Of a stretch of 64,000 bases of DNA, positions 11,826 to 23,486 are shown piece after piece. This stretch comes from Phellopilus nigrolimitatus (lineage: Eukaryota; Basidiomycota; Agaricomycetes; Hymenochaetales; Hymenochaetaceae): the NCBI GenBank assembly GCA_021029095.1, contig JAJOHG010000002.1, positions 806,001 to 870,000 of the forward strand. The letters are read 5' to 3'. Made by a program: the position numbers and the translations under genes. The notes beneath the pieces were generated by a model. The model saw only the letters and a program-made list of their open reading frames with translations, did no database searches and was not told the origin of the DNA. How positions within the stretch are numbered: position 1 is the first letter of the stretch; each line of letters starts with the position of its first letter.

Positions 11826-12186
11826 CGCAGAATGTGGCTCGCTTGGGCCGCCAGCATGCTCATCTTACATAATTACCGCTCACGGTTTTCCCGACAGGAA
11901 ACCTGCGCAGCCACAAAGTACATACTTATTGTGCATGTAGGCCCGTACGATCTTCGTCTTTGTGTTACTGGTCGACGCCTCTTCGGAAGGATAAAAAAAG
12001 GATGAGTAACAACAGACTATGGCGTACAGGGGACTTCGTATATCGCGGAGCGCAGATAACAGGTTAGCACTATATATGCATAGAAAACAGCAGCGGGCGC
12101 CGCACAGCCGGCCGCCCGGACCCAAGCCCAAGAATAGAGAGGTAAGAGATACACCGAGGAGGGGGAGGGACGGGGCGCCTGGGCAC

Positions 12187-14491
12187 CTAGATGAGCATAC
12201 CGCTGTGGGAGAGGAGAACGCACGCGTGAGCACACTCATCAACAAACAGAGGCGCAGAACGGATTGGGGCGGGGCGGGGCGGGCGCACTCACGCGATGCC
12301 CGCGGTCTGGAGCGTCGAGAGGAAGCCGCACACCATCGCAGAGAACGCGATGCGCGCGATGATTTTGCTGCGCGAGGGCGCGAGCGCGCCGAGCACGCCG
12401 ATCTGGATGCCGAGCGAGCCGAGGTTCGCGAACCCACAGAGCGAGTACGACGCGATCGTGAACGCGCGCGCGCTCAGCGGGTCGCCGCTCGCCATGATCG
12501 CATGCAGCTCTGGCGGGTGCGTGTCACAGAGTTCAAGAGGCTGTCAGAAAGAGGAAGAGAGAGAGAAGCGGCGGGCAGGCGCACCAAGGTAGGCCGCGAA
12601 CTCATTCGCGATCAGTTTCGTCGCAAGCAGCTGCGAGACGCGCAGGATCTCCGCGCGGGGCACGCCGAGGAAGAACGTGACGGGGTAGAAAATGTACCCG
12701 ATGATCAGCTGCAGCGTGAGGTGGTTGATGCCAAAGCCGTGGCCGATCCACGTGAGGAGGCCGTTGATCGCCGCGACGAGAGACAGGATCGTGAGCACGT
12801 TCGTCAGTATGGAGCCCGCGACGACGAGCCCGAACGCGGCGCCCTTCGAGAATGCGTGCAGCGCGTTCGCGGGCGGGTTGCGCTCTTCGGCGGCGCCGCG
12901 GTCGACGACGACGCGCCCGCGCGTGACGGGCTCCTCGCACTCCGGCAAATGCAGCTTGCTGATCGCGATCGACGCGGGAATGGACATGACGGAGGACGTG
13001 ATGAGGTTCTGCGCGGGCACGCCGAGCGCGATGTATGCGGAGAGCACGGAGCCGGAGATCGTGGAGAAGCCTGCGGGAGGGCGCGCGCGTCGGTGCGCTG
13101 CGTGGTGGGCACGGAGAGGGGAGAAGGAGGGGCGTACCGGACGTCATGGTCAGGTGCAGCTCGGATTCGGTCATGAGGTCGACGTAGGGGCGGACGAGGC
13201 ATGCACTCTCGCCCATCCCGATCCAAGGGGAGGCCGCGGCGACGACGGCCTCTGCGCCGGACACATCCATAACTTTGCAGAAGAGCCAAGCGAAGTTCTT
13301 GATGATCCATTGCATCACTCCCAGCTAGCTGAATGTCAAATCCGAGGAGTAGCAAAAACAATCAGCATGGACGTACATAGTACATCATCTGTACGAACGC
13401 AATGAAGAAAATGACCTCGCCGAGCTAATTCCATCGTTCATTGAGCAACGCACGCATCGTCAATATTTAAAAATAAAAATAAAATAAAAACCCCCCGAAA
13501 ACAAAACACGCACCGTGTTGACAAAGAACCACGAGTCCGCAATGACATCCGCAGAGAAGAAGAACTGCGCGCCGACGAGGCCCTGGTTAAGGAAGTCGCG
13601 CGCGAGCGCCGCGAGCCACTTGAAGATACTGAAGCCCGCGCCGGTCTTGAGCACGAAGAGCGCGATGGCCTGCTGGAGGAAGAGGCCGACGACGACGGTC
13701 GGCCACGGGACCGCGCTGCGGCGCGTCGAGGAGAGGTAGAGGCCACACTGGAAGACGAACAGCCCGAGCACGGAGATCGCGCGGTCGCCGTATTTGGTGT
13801 TCTGTGTGATTGCAATGATAAGAAACAACGCAGGGTCGAAGCTACGGGTCGGAGAAGGGACGAAGGGTCAGAGACGCGGGTCGTCTCTGATCACATCGTA
13901 TCAAGGGAAGCGAAGATTTTTCTTATAAAAAAAGGAAAGAAAAGGACGCACGCCGGTGAGCTGGAAGCCGAAGGCGGAGCCAAAGACTATGCCCAGGAGG
14001 CAAAGCCAGCCGACGGTGAGGCGCACTGGGTAGGGCAGACGGTACCAAGGCGTCTGGACGAGGGGCATCCAAACCGCCGCTATGGGCTCGGAGACGACGC
14101 GGGCTGGGATGAAGCGGAAGGCGATGACGGCGAGGAAGAACCACGCGAAGATGGTCTGCACGATCCTGCGCGAAAGTAGCGCGTTCAGCAATTAAAAAAA
14201 AAAAAAAGAACAAAATGCGGGAACGCACCAGCGATGGCGCGTCGCCTTCAAGACGGTCGCAGAGATCCACCAGGCGAGGATGAGCGCAGCGAGGCCGCCC
14301 AGGATGAAGGGCCTGCACCTTGCATAGAGCGCGCGGCGGCGCTCGCGCTCGCGCTCTGCGTCTGCTTCGGGGTCGTCCGACGTGTGCTCAGAGTCGAGGA
14401 CCTGCTTCTCCTTGTCGACGGGCGGAGCGGCGCCCTTGGAGAGGCTGTCGACGGACTCGCGGGGCTGGGGAGCCTCGTACGGGAGAGTCAT
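12187..14491 (-). CDS. concentrative nucleoside transporter, copy 1
   Basis: Member of the CNT family, expected to import nucleosides across the plasma membrane with an ion gradient. Eight exons: 14229-14491, 13952-14165, 13514-13801, 13377-13424, 13138-13324, 12585-13070, 12293-12509 and 12187-12202, in phase, 572 residues. An acidic cytosolic N-terminus (about 75 residues) precedes roughly 10-13 membrane segments. Family landmarks are [17 protein letters not shown] (the NExxAY-type motif) and [17 protein letters not shown] near the C-terminus. The last exon adds only GMLI. Start MTLPYEAPQ at 14491 is the same as in copy 2. No frame break is seen. The exon nearest the C-terminus is separated from the stop exon by an intron of about 90 nt. 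Substrate preference cannot be read from sequence. Confidence 0.93.
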
Positions 14492-14584
14492 GGCGGAGAC
14501 GGGGATGGAGGGGACGGGAGATAGGGAGCGCGAAGATAGATAGATATAAAAGAGAGCTTATCTAGGGCGACATGCCTACATACA

Positions 14585-14801
14585 GCCATGGCCATTCCTT
14601 CCTCAGGATACTTTCAGTAAATACCGAGAGTAGAATATGTACAACCTTGATTCTGAAGTTGCGGCGGTAAATGTCACGTGTTGGATTCCGTGCCTGGTCC
14701 CACGCCTATGTAACGGATGCTGTCAGTGTAAGTCTACGTTATGTGTATGCTCGAAATCCCACTCAAAGAAGAAGTCGGTGAGATCCGCCATACTCACTTT
14801 A
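14585..14801. other. spacer, nothing seen
   Basis: Lies between the inner edge of arm 1 and repeat copy B. No coding or structural signal. Confidence 0.35.
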
Positions 14802-15790
14802 TGAAAGGTAGATGTGACAGAAAGAAAGGCCATAGGCAGATTTTGTTAGACGAATGGGCTGTTTGGAGGGGTATATAAAACGAAGTTTAACGAAAAAGTC
14901 ACGGCCGTGGCAGCATGGCGGTTTGGACGCTTGAACTGAATTGCGGTTCTGAAGGTGGCTGGATCGAATCCGGCGAGTGCCCGAAGACCACTTATGTATG
15001 TGACAGCAACTTACCCGTGCCCAGGTTCTCTCTCTTTCTATCTTTCACACCGTCTTTTATTTCCCTGATATTTTTTCTTTCGTTCGAGAATCGAGCACAG
15101 GATGGATTAGAGTGTTTTCTGCTAGTAACGCAGTTGGAGAAAATAAATCTGCATCTTCTCGAAAAGGGATGCGACCCGATTGCGGCAACACGTGTACCAC
15201 CCTACTGAGTCTTAGCTATCAGCTTGCACAGTAGCTGCTAGATGACTAGGTCATCCATTAATTGGAATGTTATACATAACAATGAATGTTTCGCGTCTAC
15301 TGTACTGATTTATGAAGCTGACTCGAGTTCGCAGCGACTCCGCAATTATTTCTGTTTCACAAATATTTGTCTTCAAAATTTCTGTCGCTGTCTCAGCGAC
15401 TGTGGGTTCATTTTTTAATCCCTTTGAGAAAACTATGAGGTAGCGCCTTTTCTGAGACCGGAAAATGTGGACATTAAATTTGAAGTTTGCGCCGTTATTG
15501 TAGTTGCTTAAAAGAGTTGGTTCAGTGGCACCAACTGTTCTTGAATGGACCACATCCCGTAAACAAACCATAACAACGCGTCCACAATTGTAGCCGATCA
15601 CAATCAAGCTATCGATCCCAATCTTTCCGTATGTAAATTTATAAGTGTATAGCTCGTTGGAGAGATTAGAAACGTGTTATGAAAGTACAGAACAGGAATA
15701 CAAAGGACTTTTCAAGCCAAGATTTTCATGGGTTGATATCGCCGGATAACCATGCCTCGCAGAGTGTAGATTGAATAAGTAGTATAAAAA
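14802..15790 (+). repeat. dispersed repeat R, copy B (longest)
   Basis: Same orientation as copy A. It has the segment with GCAGATTTTGTTAGACGAAT, then TATATAAAACGAAG, A-box-like TGGCGGTTTGG and B-box-like GGATCGAATCC. The body shares GACAGCAACTTACCCGTGCC with copy A. The 3' part (about 15540-15790) matches 31200-31480, including AACAAACCATAACAACGCGT. It is not inside either duplication arm, so the family was already dispersed. The minus-strand open frames here (for example one containing VIGYNCGRVVMVCL) recur in the 31-kb copy, but I regard them as repeat sequence, not genes. Confidence 0.65.
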
Positions 15791-15909
15791 CAGTATAAAA
15801 ATAAGGATCCTTGGGAGAATGCGGATTCCATACTATATGCATAGGAAGTAAGAGCGAAGTCCACAACCAGCCGTCCGAAGAATAACAAAAAAGGGCTCGA
15901 AACCGAGGT

Positions 15910-17684
15910 TCAATTGCCGGCGGCCGTCCCTTTCGGACCACCCCGGGCCATCGCGGTGAACGCATTGAAATTGTACGTCTGCGGGCTGCCCTCGAACGTG
16001 AAGTTGCTCAACGCGAGCTGCACGACCGTCGTGTTCGCGCGGCTCAGCGAGGCGCGCACGGTGTCGCCCGCACTGAGCGGGATGGACAGCTGCGAGAGGC
16101 CCGCAGGCACGGCGACGACGGTCGTGGCGTTCGAGGACGTCGCGAGCGTCACGTTGGCCGACGAAGTGGCCAGAACGACGACGAAGAGGGCGTCTTCGAG
16201 CTGAAGGACAGACGATCAGAATCTATTCGTTGTCTGAAGGGTAAGACGAGAAGCAACGCACGATGTCATAATTAGCGGGCTTCCCCACCGCGTCCGATTT
16301 CGCCGTCGCGCCCTTCGCATGCGGCCTTGCCCACAGGTAGATCGCGTCGTCCAGCACAAGCGGGTACGTCCCAGTTTTGTACGCAAGCGCGAAGTACTTC
16401 GTGAGGTCGAGCCACGCGGTGTGGTTGAACCCGTCGACCCAGGCTTGGCTGTTCGGCTGTGCGCCCTTGATAGGACCTAGATAAGAAGATTCGCCGTAGT
16501 CGTTCCAGGTGACGAGCTCGACCATGGGGATTTGGTCGCGCGCGGCGATGATGGACTGCCAGCGGGAGGGATAGAGCTGGTCTGACAAGTAGACGAACTG
16601 CCGGGAGAAGTGGATGAGAAGATAGACGAGAGTATATATAAGAAGGGACACACGTTCTTATTAAGAGTCTGGGGAGAGTAGTGCGTGAAGAACCACGGGG
16701 AGACTGTAATTCTAATCAGCAGCGGTTTATTCGATGCGAAAGGCAGGTAAAACTCACCGGACGCCATGTACAGCTTGTTCCCGGCGGCTTTCAAAGCGTC
16801 AATGTACTGCTGGTCCAAGCTGAGCGAGCTCGTGATGTTCTTGGATACTTGGCCAATATCCGTGATGACCGGCGCGCCGGCCACGCTGAGGAGCTTGCCT
16901 GCGACGGCGCCTGCTTTCTGCAACAGCGCATTAAAGGTGCTGGTCGTCACCGTGGTCGGCCAGGCGGAGTTCCACTAGAAGACGCATCAGGACCATCGAA
17001 ACAAGAATAAGAGAAGCGGAAAGCAAAGTTACGTTCAGCTGGCCGTCCATCACGCTCGCGTACGTCACAAAGGTCGCAGGGTCGACGAAAAAGCTCGGGA
17101 CGAAAAACACGGCGTCGGCCCCCGTCAGCCGCCCCGTGAACTGCGACGCCCAGCCCTGCGTGACGTTCCCCTGCCCGAACGTGCACTTCTCTCCGGAAAA
17201 GGTTGACGCGAAGACCTTGCCGCCGTGCTTGAATTGCGCGGAGTGGTTTGCGTACGTCGTGATGTAGTTGCGGAGTGGCGCAGCATCGGCGGAGGCAGTA
17301 CACGGCAGTGCACTGCTTAATGGTTAGCGTGCGAGGAAAGACCGGTCAACGGCACGAGAGCACGTACGTCATGTCGAAGGAAATAAACAACTTGAACGTA
17401 CTGTTCGCTTGCTGCGCGGCTGCATACGCGTTTTTGACCTGGGTCGCCTGCCACGAGTCCGAGCCGACGTTCAGCGCGAATGCATCGATCCCGCTCGCAC
17501 TCGCAAGCTCGATATCGTCGAGCCAGTCGGCAACCGTGTATGGGGCTGTGTTTCCGACCATGTGGTGGGCAAAGACGTACCGCTGGTTGCTGTCGGTACT
17601 ATTGTTGGACGCAGCGAGGACTGAGGACGAGCATGTCGCGAGAAAGAGGACTAGAAGTCCGCCGAGCAGGGATAAGTGGCGCAT
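15910..17684 (-). CDS. GH71 alpha-1,3-glucanase (mutanase), secreted
   Basis: Glycoside hydrolase family 71 enzyme, cleaving alpha-1,3-glucan of fungal walls. The start MRHLSLLGGLLVLFLATCSS at 17684 gives a clear signal peptide with cleavage near residue 24. The family core follows: YVFAHHMVGNTAPYTVADWL, DDIELASASGIDAFALNVGS, then further exons with KVFASTFSGEKCTFG, ITDIGQVSKN, VSPWFFTHYSPQTLNKN and VELVTWNDYGESSYLGP, the last strongly conserved in GH71. The minus-strand exons are separated by short introns (for example 16668-16751 region and 16983-17032 region). The C-terminal part (about 16260 to 15910) is a Ser/Thr/Asn-rich beta-type domain with several N-glycosylation sequons, ending ARGGPKGTAAGN. 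No separate carbohydrate-binding module or GPI signal is visible. The frame is intact. Confidence 0.9.
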
Positions 17685-17925
17685 AAGTTATTCGTGTGAT
17701 CCAGCCTGTTTCAAAGCAGAAGAGATAACGAATGCGATATCAACTTAAGTAAGGCGAGCGCGAGCAAGGTTCGCAAGCAAAGTGAGGCCAGTTCGAGATA
17801 CAGCCCGACCATATGAGCATAAGTGTTATCAAAAGTCAGTAAAGGAGAATGGAAGAAAGCATAGTGATCGCAGCGTCCACCTCAAGTACGCCAGACCAAG
17901 GAACAAAGCAGTTCTATTTGTGGGT

Positions 17926-18679
17926 TTAATTCTCGTCACATTTTCGAAGCAAACCAACGATTTGCAGCTTTCGGTGCTCCAATTCAGGCAGTTCCAATAC
18001 GCGCTGCAGCTGCTGCCTACTCACAATCATCATTGACTTCTTGAGGAAACATTAGGAAAGATAGTGTCCTTCGGCAGTAACTGGCGTCATGATCTCGGTT
18101 CTTCCTTTGCGTTGTGCAATTGTTACCAGGTTTAGACTACCGTCGTCTAGATGGAGCTTGAAAAACCATCTTCGTAAGCTTCGTCACAGCAAAGTAATAT
18201 ACTCGCTGCATCTTCTTTGCAAAGTCGTGTGCGAGTCAGCGCTGCGACTTGCTGGTTATCTCCGGATCCAAATCTGGACTGCTGCCTCCCTGCAAGAGAT
18301 TGTGGCTAGAAATCTCCGACTTGAGAAAGAGCGCAGGCTGTCGACGGGGTTCGACGCCTTCCAGCTCAGCTGGGTTGTCTGGGTTGACTCGGGCGTCGTC
18401 TACGGGCACGGCGTGCAGCGACAACCCGACTCGTATGCCGGAGAGAGCAAAGCGCACGAGTCGCTCTGAGCAAGCGTTTGTGCCAAATTTAGGCAGAACA
18501 TTGCGGAAGCCTTCGGTGGCCGGTTGCAACGTCTACATCCTCCGTCCACGCGGCTGCGAGAGGGTCGTACCTTTTCTTCGTCGAGCTCGACGTCGTCCTT
18601 CTGGATCTTCGTCGGTGCCTGGAGACTCGATACTTATAAACGAGCTTGTTCGTAATTTGCTGCATTCGTGGAAGCTTGA
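17926..18679 (-). CDS. hypothetical protein, 3' part of a gene
   Basis: I reconstruct a spliced minus-strand gene from consistent phases. One exon begins after ATAG at 18679 (SSFHECSKLRTS), followed by a charged stretch TDEDPEGRRRARRRKG. Next comes an exon with FRNVLPKFGTNACSERLVRF, an exon with WFFKLHLDDGSLNLVTIAQR and KGRTEIMTP, and a last exon QLQRVLELPELEHRKLQIVG ending LLRKCDEN. The stop is at 17926-17928. I could not place the first exon. No domain is recognised; the last exon looks like a leucine-rich amphipathic helix. No signal peptide or membrane segment. The plus-strand open frames over this stretch are shadows. Splice sites are tentative, in particular a weak GTCGCA donor. Confidence 0.5.
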
Positions 18680-19429
18680 CTATGTGAGAACGGCGTTGAG
18701 CACTTCAAAAAAGCGCCTATCTTTGTGCGAACTTGAGCGTCCACTCGACGTCTAACAGGCGTTAATCATCGCGGGAGCCGGCGCATGCTCGAGAAGTAGA
18801 CCGGCCGGCGTTTCTCACCACCCTTCGAGCGTCCTGCTACAAACTGTGCGACTCGACGTCCTTGTCTATCTGAAACAGATGACTGTATGTGCGAGGGTCG
18901 GATGCAAACACAGATGTGTCTTTGCTCTCAAAGGGCATCGTTGATGATGGTTGGATCGCACGTAAATACGCGTCCTAACATGCGCGGAGGACATGGGCGA
19001 TCACAGTCATCAGACGGAGGGGGTTTGAGGCACTGATTGGCCAGAAGTAGTCTTGACGACGTTCACCAACGCGAGCCGGCGCCCAATGAAGCGGCGTCGA
19101 CAGGAGACAGCCAACGAAAGTTTGCGATGCGAGATGGGCTGTCGGTGTGCGCGGATTGGACGGAGAGTCGAACGTTGAAACTCTAGACTGCAGAAGCACG
19201 TTGGCAAATAAAATCTAGGCAATGAACGGTAGCCTCGCGTCGCCTGGGAGATTGAATCCCGGCCGCTGAGTTTTGGTACATAAACCGCGAATATCGACCC
19301 GCACTATCCACGTCTTCCATCTTTTCTCAAAAACATTTTTACACCTTTTCCCCTTCGTTCATCTCATCTCTTGTTGAGCAGCGAGCAGCAGGCCTGCGAG
19401 TATCTTGAAGAGATTTTTTTTTTGAGTCA
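18680..19429. other. intergenic, NAD kinase promoter side
   Basis: May hold the missing first exon of the 17926-18679 gene and the promoter of the NAD kinase gene. Pyrimidine-rich sequence (19310-19380) lies just upstream of the NAD kinase start. Nothing else can be supported. Confidence 0.4.
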
Positions 19430-22400
19430 ATGTCGATGCTGCAGCAGTTCCTCCGCTCCATACATTCTTCTTCCGTTTCCGCTTCCGAGTCCACTACCGG
19501 TTCCATTTCCAGCACGCCTGCCGCGTCTGACCTCGCTGCGACCGACGACGACGACTACGACACGTTCTCCACCCCGCCCTCCACCCCGACGCCAACGATG
19601 TCGCACTCGCCCTCCTCGTCGTCCTCAGACTCCCTAGCCTCGTACGTCGCCACGTCAGGCGAAGCAAGGCCGGCGCTCTCGCGGCGAAACAGCCGCCCGA
19701 CGAGCCTGCAGCTCGCCACGGCCGCGGCCCAGGACTGGACACCGGACGTCGAGCTCGACGCAGGGGCGGGCTCACCGGGCAGCGTGGGGCGCGATGCGAG
19801 CGGTCGCAGCGGTCAGCAGGATGACCAACGCCGCGTCGAAGGGCCCGCGGGATGCCCGGCCTCTGCTTCGCATGACAGAGACAGCGCACTCACGCCCCAG
19901 CCGCGCGCGTCGTCAGCACCCCGGCCGGCTGCGGGCGTGCAACGCTTATCACCCGCCGCAAATTCCCCTAATTTCACAAATTTCAGCGCGCTGTCGCCCT
20001 CGCCCCTCAATTTGCCCTCGCGCGCGCCGTCCGCACCCGGCCCCGCGGCCTCAGCGAGCTCGTCGTCGGGCGCGCACACCGTGTCCCCGCGGCACTATCC
20101 CCATCCCCATCATACAGCGAGCGCGCCGACTGCGCAGCAGACGCAGTACCACCAGCCCGCCCCGCTCAAGTCCCCGTGCTTCGTGCATTCCTACCTCGAC
20201 AAGGGCGCGTCGCTCGCCGACTGGCTCAAGGGCAAACAGCAGGACAACATGCTCGGGCCCGTCAACCCCGTCTCGTCCCATGCGTCGCACCACAATTCAC
20301 ATGCACACCACAACGTTCAATCGCTCCCCCATCTGCACGCCGGCCCCAAATCGCCGGGCAACGTTCATCATCCCCATCATCACCCGCAGTACCAGCCGGC
20401 GACGCATCCCGTTATGCCCATCCCGCCATCTCACGGCTCTCCAGGAAGCTCGCCGTCCGAGTACGACGACGACGACGATGGGGCGGGCAGCCTTACGCGC
20501 CAGCTAGCAGAGACGGCGGTTGGCGTCCGCGAGATGAGCAAGCAACTCGGTTAGTCATTTTCTTTGGTCTGGCTGTATGCACCCTATCTCGTTGTTTGGT
20601 AGCGTAGGGTCAGCTATAGGACTGTTTCCTGCCTTCTATGGCTTTCGTTCCCGTCTCCGACAGGAACGCGTTCGAGTACTTACTGATCAGTGTCCTGCAG
20701 GCCGCGCCCGGGTGCGCTCGAACATCCAAAACGTGCTTATCATCACCAAGGCGCGGGACAACCGCCTCATCAAGCTCACGCGCGAGCTCGCGCTCTACCT
20801 GATGCAGAAGCCGCGCTACGGCGGGCGCGGGCTCGTCGTGTACGTCGACAACCAGCTGCGCTACAGCAAGCGCTTCGACGCGGCCGGCATCGAGCGCGAG
20901 CACCCCGAGCTCTTCGTGCCCTTCCCGCGCCGCCGGAGCTCGAGCAGCAACTCGCTCGCGTCGATGGCGAACGGCACCGGCTACGGCAACGGCGCGGAGT
21001 TCCAGACGAACCCCGAGGGCCAGCTGCGCTACTGGACGAGCGAGATGTGCAACAAGAGCCCGCACCTCTTCGACTTTGTCGTCACTGTGCGTGTCTTCCT
21101 ACCCCACGCTTCGCGTCCGGCTGGCTGACCCCCCCCCCCCCCCCCCGGCTGTGATAGCTCGGCGGCGACGGCACCGTGCTCTTCACGTCGTGGCTCTTCC
21201 AGCGCATCGTGCCGCCGGTGCTGCCGTTCGCGCTCGGCTCGCTCGGCTTCCTCACGAACTTCGACTTCGCGGACCACCGCGCGGTGATGGACGGCGCAAT
21301 CGACGCGGGCATCCGCGTGAACCTGCGCATGCGCTTCACGTGCACGGTGTTCCGCGCGGTCGCGCCCGAGCCGGGCACGGGCCGCCGCGCGGTGAAGAAG
21401 GCGGGCACGGGCGAGATCATGATGCGCAACATCGAGAAGGACGGCTGGGAGGCGCTCGAGGGCGGCTGGAGCGAGGGCGTCGCGTCCGGCGCGGCCGCGA
21501 AGGAGGGCAAGAAGTGCGCGCGGGATAAGGAGATCATGTGCTTCACGACGCGCCCCGTGGAGAGCTTCGAGGTGCTCAACGATCTCGTCGTCGATCGTGG
21601 TCCGAGCCCGTATGTGTCCCTGCTGGAGCTCTTTGGTGCGTTGCTCCGCCCTCCTTTCCCTATCTTTCCACTCATTAATTGCATGTAGGCGACGAGCACC
21701 ACATGACGACCGTGCAGGCGGACGGACTGACAGTCTCGACGCCGACCGGGTCCACAGCGTACTCTGTGAGCTTGTTCATTCTATTAGACGACGTTGTGCT
21801 AACTACATACATGCAAGCTCTCTGCAGGGGGCTCGCTCGTGCACCCGGAGATCCCTGCGCTGCTGATCACGCCCATATGCCCGCACACGCTCTCGTTCCG
21901 GCCGATGCTCCTGCCGGACAGCATGGAGCTGCGGATCTGCGTGCCGTTCAACTCGCGCAGCACGGCGTGGGCGTCCTTCGACGGGCGCGGGCGCGTGGAG
22001 CTCAAACGTACGTCGTGTCTCTGATGATTTTTGCGCGCGGCGCTCATTCTCACCCCCGGTTGCAGAGGGCGACCACATCAAGGTGACGGCGTCGAAGTAC
22101 CCGTTCCCGACGGTGTGCGCGGACAAGCAGTCGACGGACTGGTTCCACGCGATCTCGCGCACGCTCAAGTGGAACGAGCGCGAGCGGCAGAAGTCGTTCG
22201 TGGTGGTCGAGGAGGGCCCCGCGAAGCCGAAGAAGAGCCCGAAACGCGGGAGCGTCGACGGCGGCGCGGCGGTCGCAAAGCCTGGCATCCCGGAGCGGTC
22301 CGACGAGGACGCGGAGGAGCAGGAGGAGGAGGAAGGTGAGGCGTCGGACGATGAGGAAGACGAGAACGACGACGAGGACGAGGAGAAGTTCGACATCGAC

Positions 22401-23027
22401 GACTCGAGCGCGCCCGAGGCGAGCGCGGTGCCGTCGAGCACGGACCTGGTCGCGATGGCGAAGGCGCAGAAGGAGGTCCGCGCGGCGGCGCTGCGCGCGC
22501 GGGATGCGGCGTTCGCGCTCGCAGGGGAGGCGCCGCCGGCGGAGTTCGGCGGGGGCGCGGGCGGTGGCGGTGGGATCGAGACGCCGGACCGGTTCGCGGG
22601 CGAGCACCCGCACCCGCCGCGCGTCTCGCCGCGGCACGTGAGCTTCGGGAGCGAGTCGGGGTCGCAGGGCGGGTCGGGGAGCGAGGCGGAGGGTCGGTTC
22701 GGGCACGCGGCGGAGAAGGGCTCGCGGGACCACATCCACGCGCCGCAGCTGCTGAGCGGGGGGCGCTCGCGGATCCCGCGGGACCGCGACGTGGAGGCGG
22801 AGAGCGCGAGCCTGAAGACGCCGACACTTGCGGACGCGCGGCATGCGCGGCCCGGGGCGGGAGCGGAGGCGCGGGCGGCGGCGCGGTCGGCGTCAGCCCC
22901 GGGACCCGGTGGGATGAGGAGCGGGCGGAGCCGCAGCCGGGGGCGCGAGGACGGCGGGGTGCGCCGGGCGTTTGCGGTGTGGGGCCAGGACGAGAGCGAT
23001 AGCAACGCGAGCGATAGTGACGTGTGA
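19430..23027 (+). CDS. NAD(+) kinase with long disordered tails
   Basis: ATP-NAD kinase of the UTR1/POS5 type, making NADP from NAD in the cytosol. Six exons in phase: 19430-20549, 20701-21086, 21158-21635, 21689-21765, 21817-22007 and 22066-23027. Residues 1-370 are Ser/Pro/His-rich and probably disordered. The catalytic part begins NIQNVLIITKARDNRLIKLT. It has LGGDGTVLFTSW (the GGDGT nucleotide motif), FALGSLGFLTNF, NDLVVDRGPSPY (family consensus NE; here ND), TTVQADGLTVSTPTGSTAYS and LSAGGSLVHPEIPALLITPI. After the core comes an acidic run (about 22300-22400, mostly Asp/Glu), then Ala/Gly/Ser/Arg-rich sequence ending SDSNASDSDV. The intron before the GGDGT exon contains a run of about 17 cytosines. 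The start follows a long 5' leader, and alternative in-frame starts within the disordered region cannot be excluded. Confidence 0.93.
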
Positions 23028-23362
23028 GCGTCAAAGGCTTTCCTTTCGTTTTATCTTTTTCTTTTTCTGAGTGGGATTTCGAGCATAAAGATATAACAGA
23101 CGTAGACGCACGGCTTACATCATCCAATCTGATCATTTTCATGTGTATAATAATACTCGGTATACGTAGATAACAGACTATAGGGACCACGATTGCTTCC
23201 GTTACACATGCTCGGTACCGCATGGGCTTTTCTACTTCACTGAACATTTACTGAAAAAAGTGTCCCTATGAAGGCGGACTTTTGACTGGATATTTATTTT
23301 TGAAATTGTCCTGAATCCTGATGGTCGGCCCTGGACAAGAGCCGGCATCGAACACTCAGTGG
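23028..23362. other. 3' flank of NAD kinase, nothing seen
   Basis: Short gap before the inner edge of duplication arm 2. No coding sequence seen. Confidence 0.4.
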
Positions 23363-23486
23363 CTGTATGTATGCACTGTGTGTACTCGCCGCTCTCCACA
23401 TGCATATCGCCCTAGATAAGCTCTTCTCTTATATCTATCCCACTTCGCGCTCCCTATCTCGCGTCCCCTCCATTCCCGTCCCCGCC

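Larger units (their letters stand above)
10970..14584 (-). repeat. inverted segmental duplication, arm 1
   Basis: Read on the minus strand, this segment matches 23363-26736 in the same order: the CNT promoter (sharing CGCCCTAGATAAGCTCT), the whole CNT gene with all introns at the same places, the 3' flank (CCGGGCGGCCGGCTGTGCGG), an initiator-tRNA-like sequence, and repeat R. About 200 bp at 11546-11751 have no counterpart in arm 2. Similarity stops just upstream of the CNT promoter (about 14584 and 23363), so the inner borders are sharp. The exons are nearly identical and the introns are recognisable but diverged. Confidence 0.85.

Noticed and set aside
12019..13176. 385-codon plus-strand ORF opposite CNT copy 1
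   Set aside because: Arg/Glu-biased antisense shadow of the transporter. Similar shadows occur opposite copy 2.
18249..18755. Plus-strand ORF with a LisH-like end (LINELVRNLLHSWKLDYV)
   Set aside because: The opposite strand gives a spliced gene with several consistent phases and better composition. The LisH likeness is short and its upstream sequence is biased.
21803..23005. 400-codon minus-strand ORF opposite NAD kinase
   Set aside because: GC-rich shadow of the NAD kinase exons; Ser/Pro/Arg-biased and without any domain.
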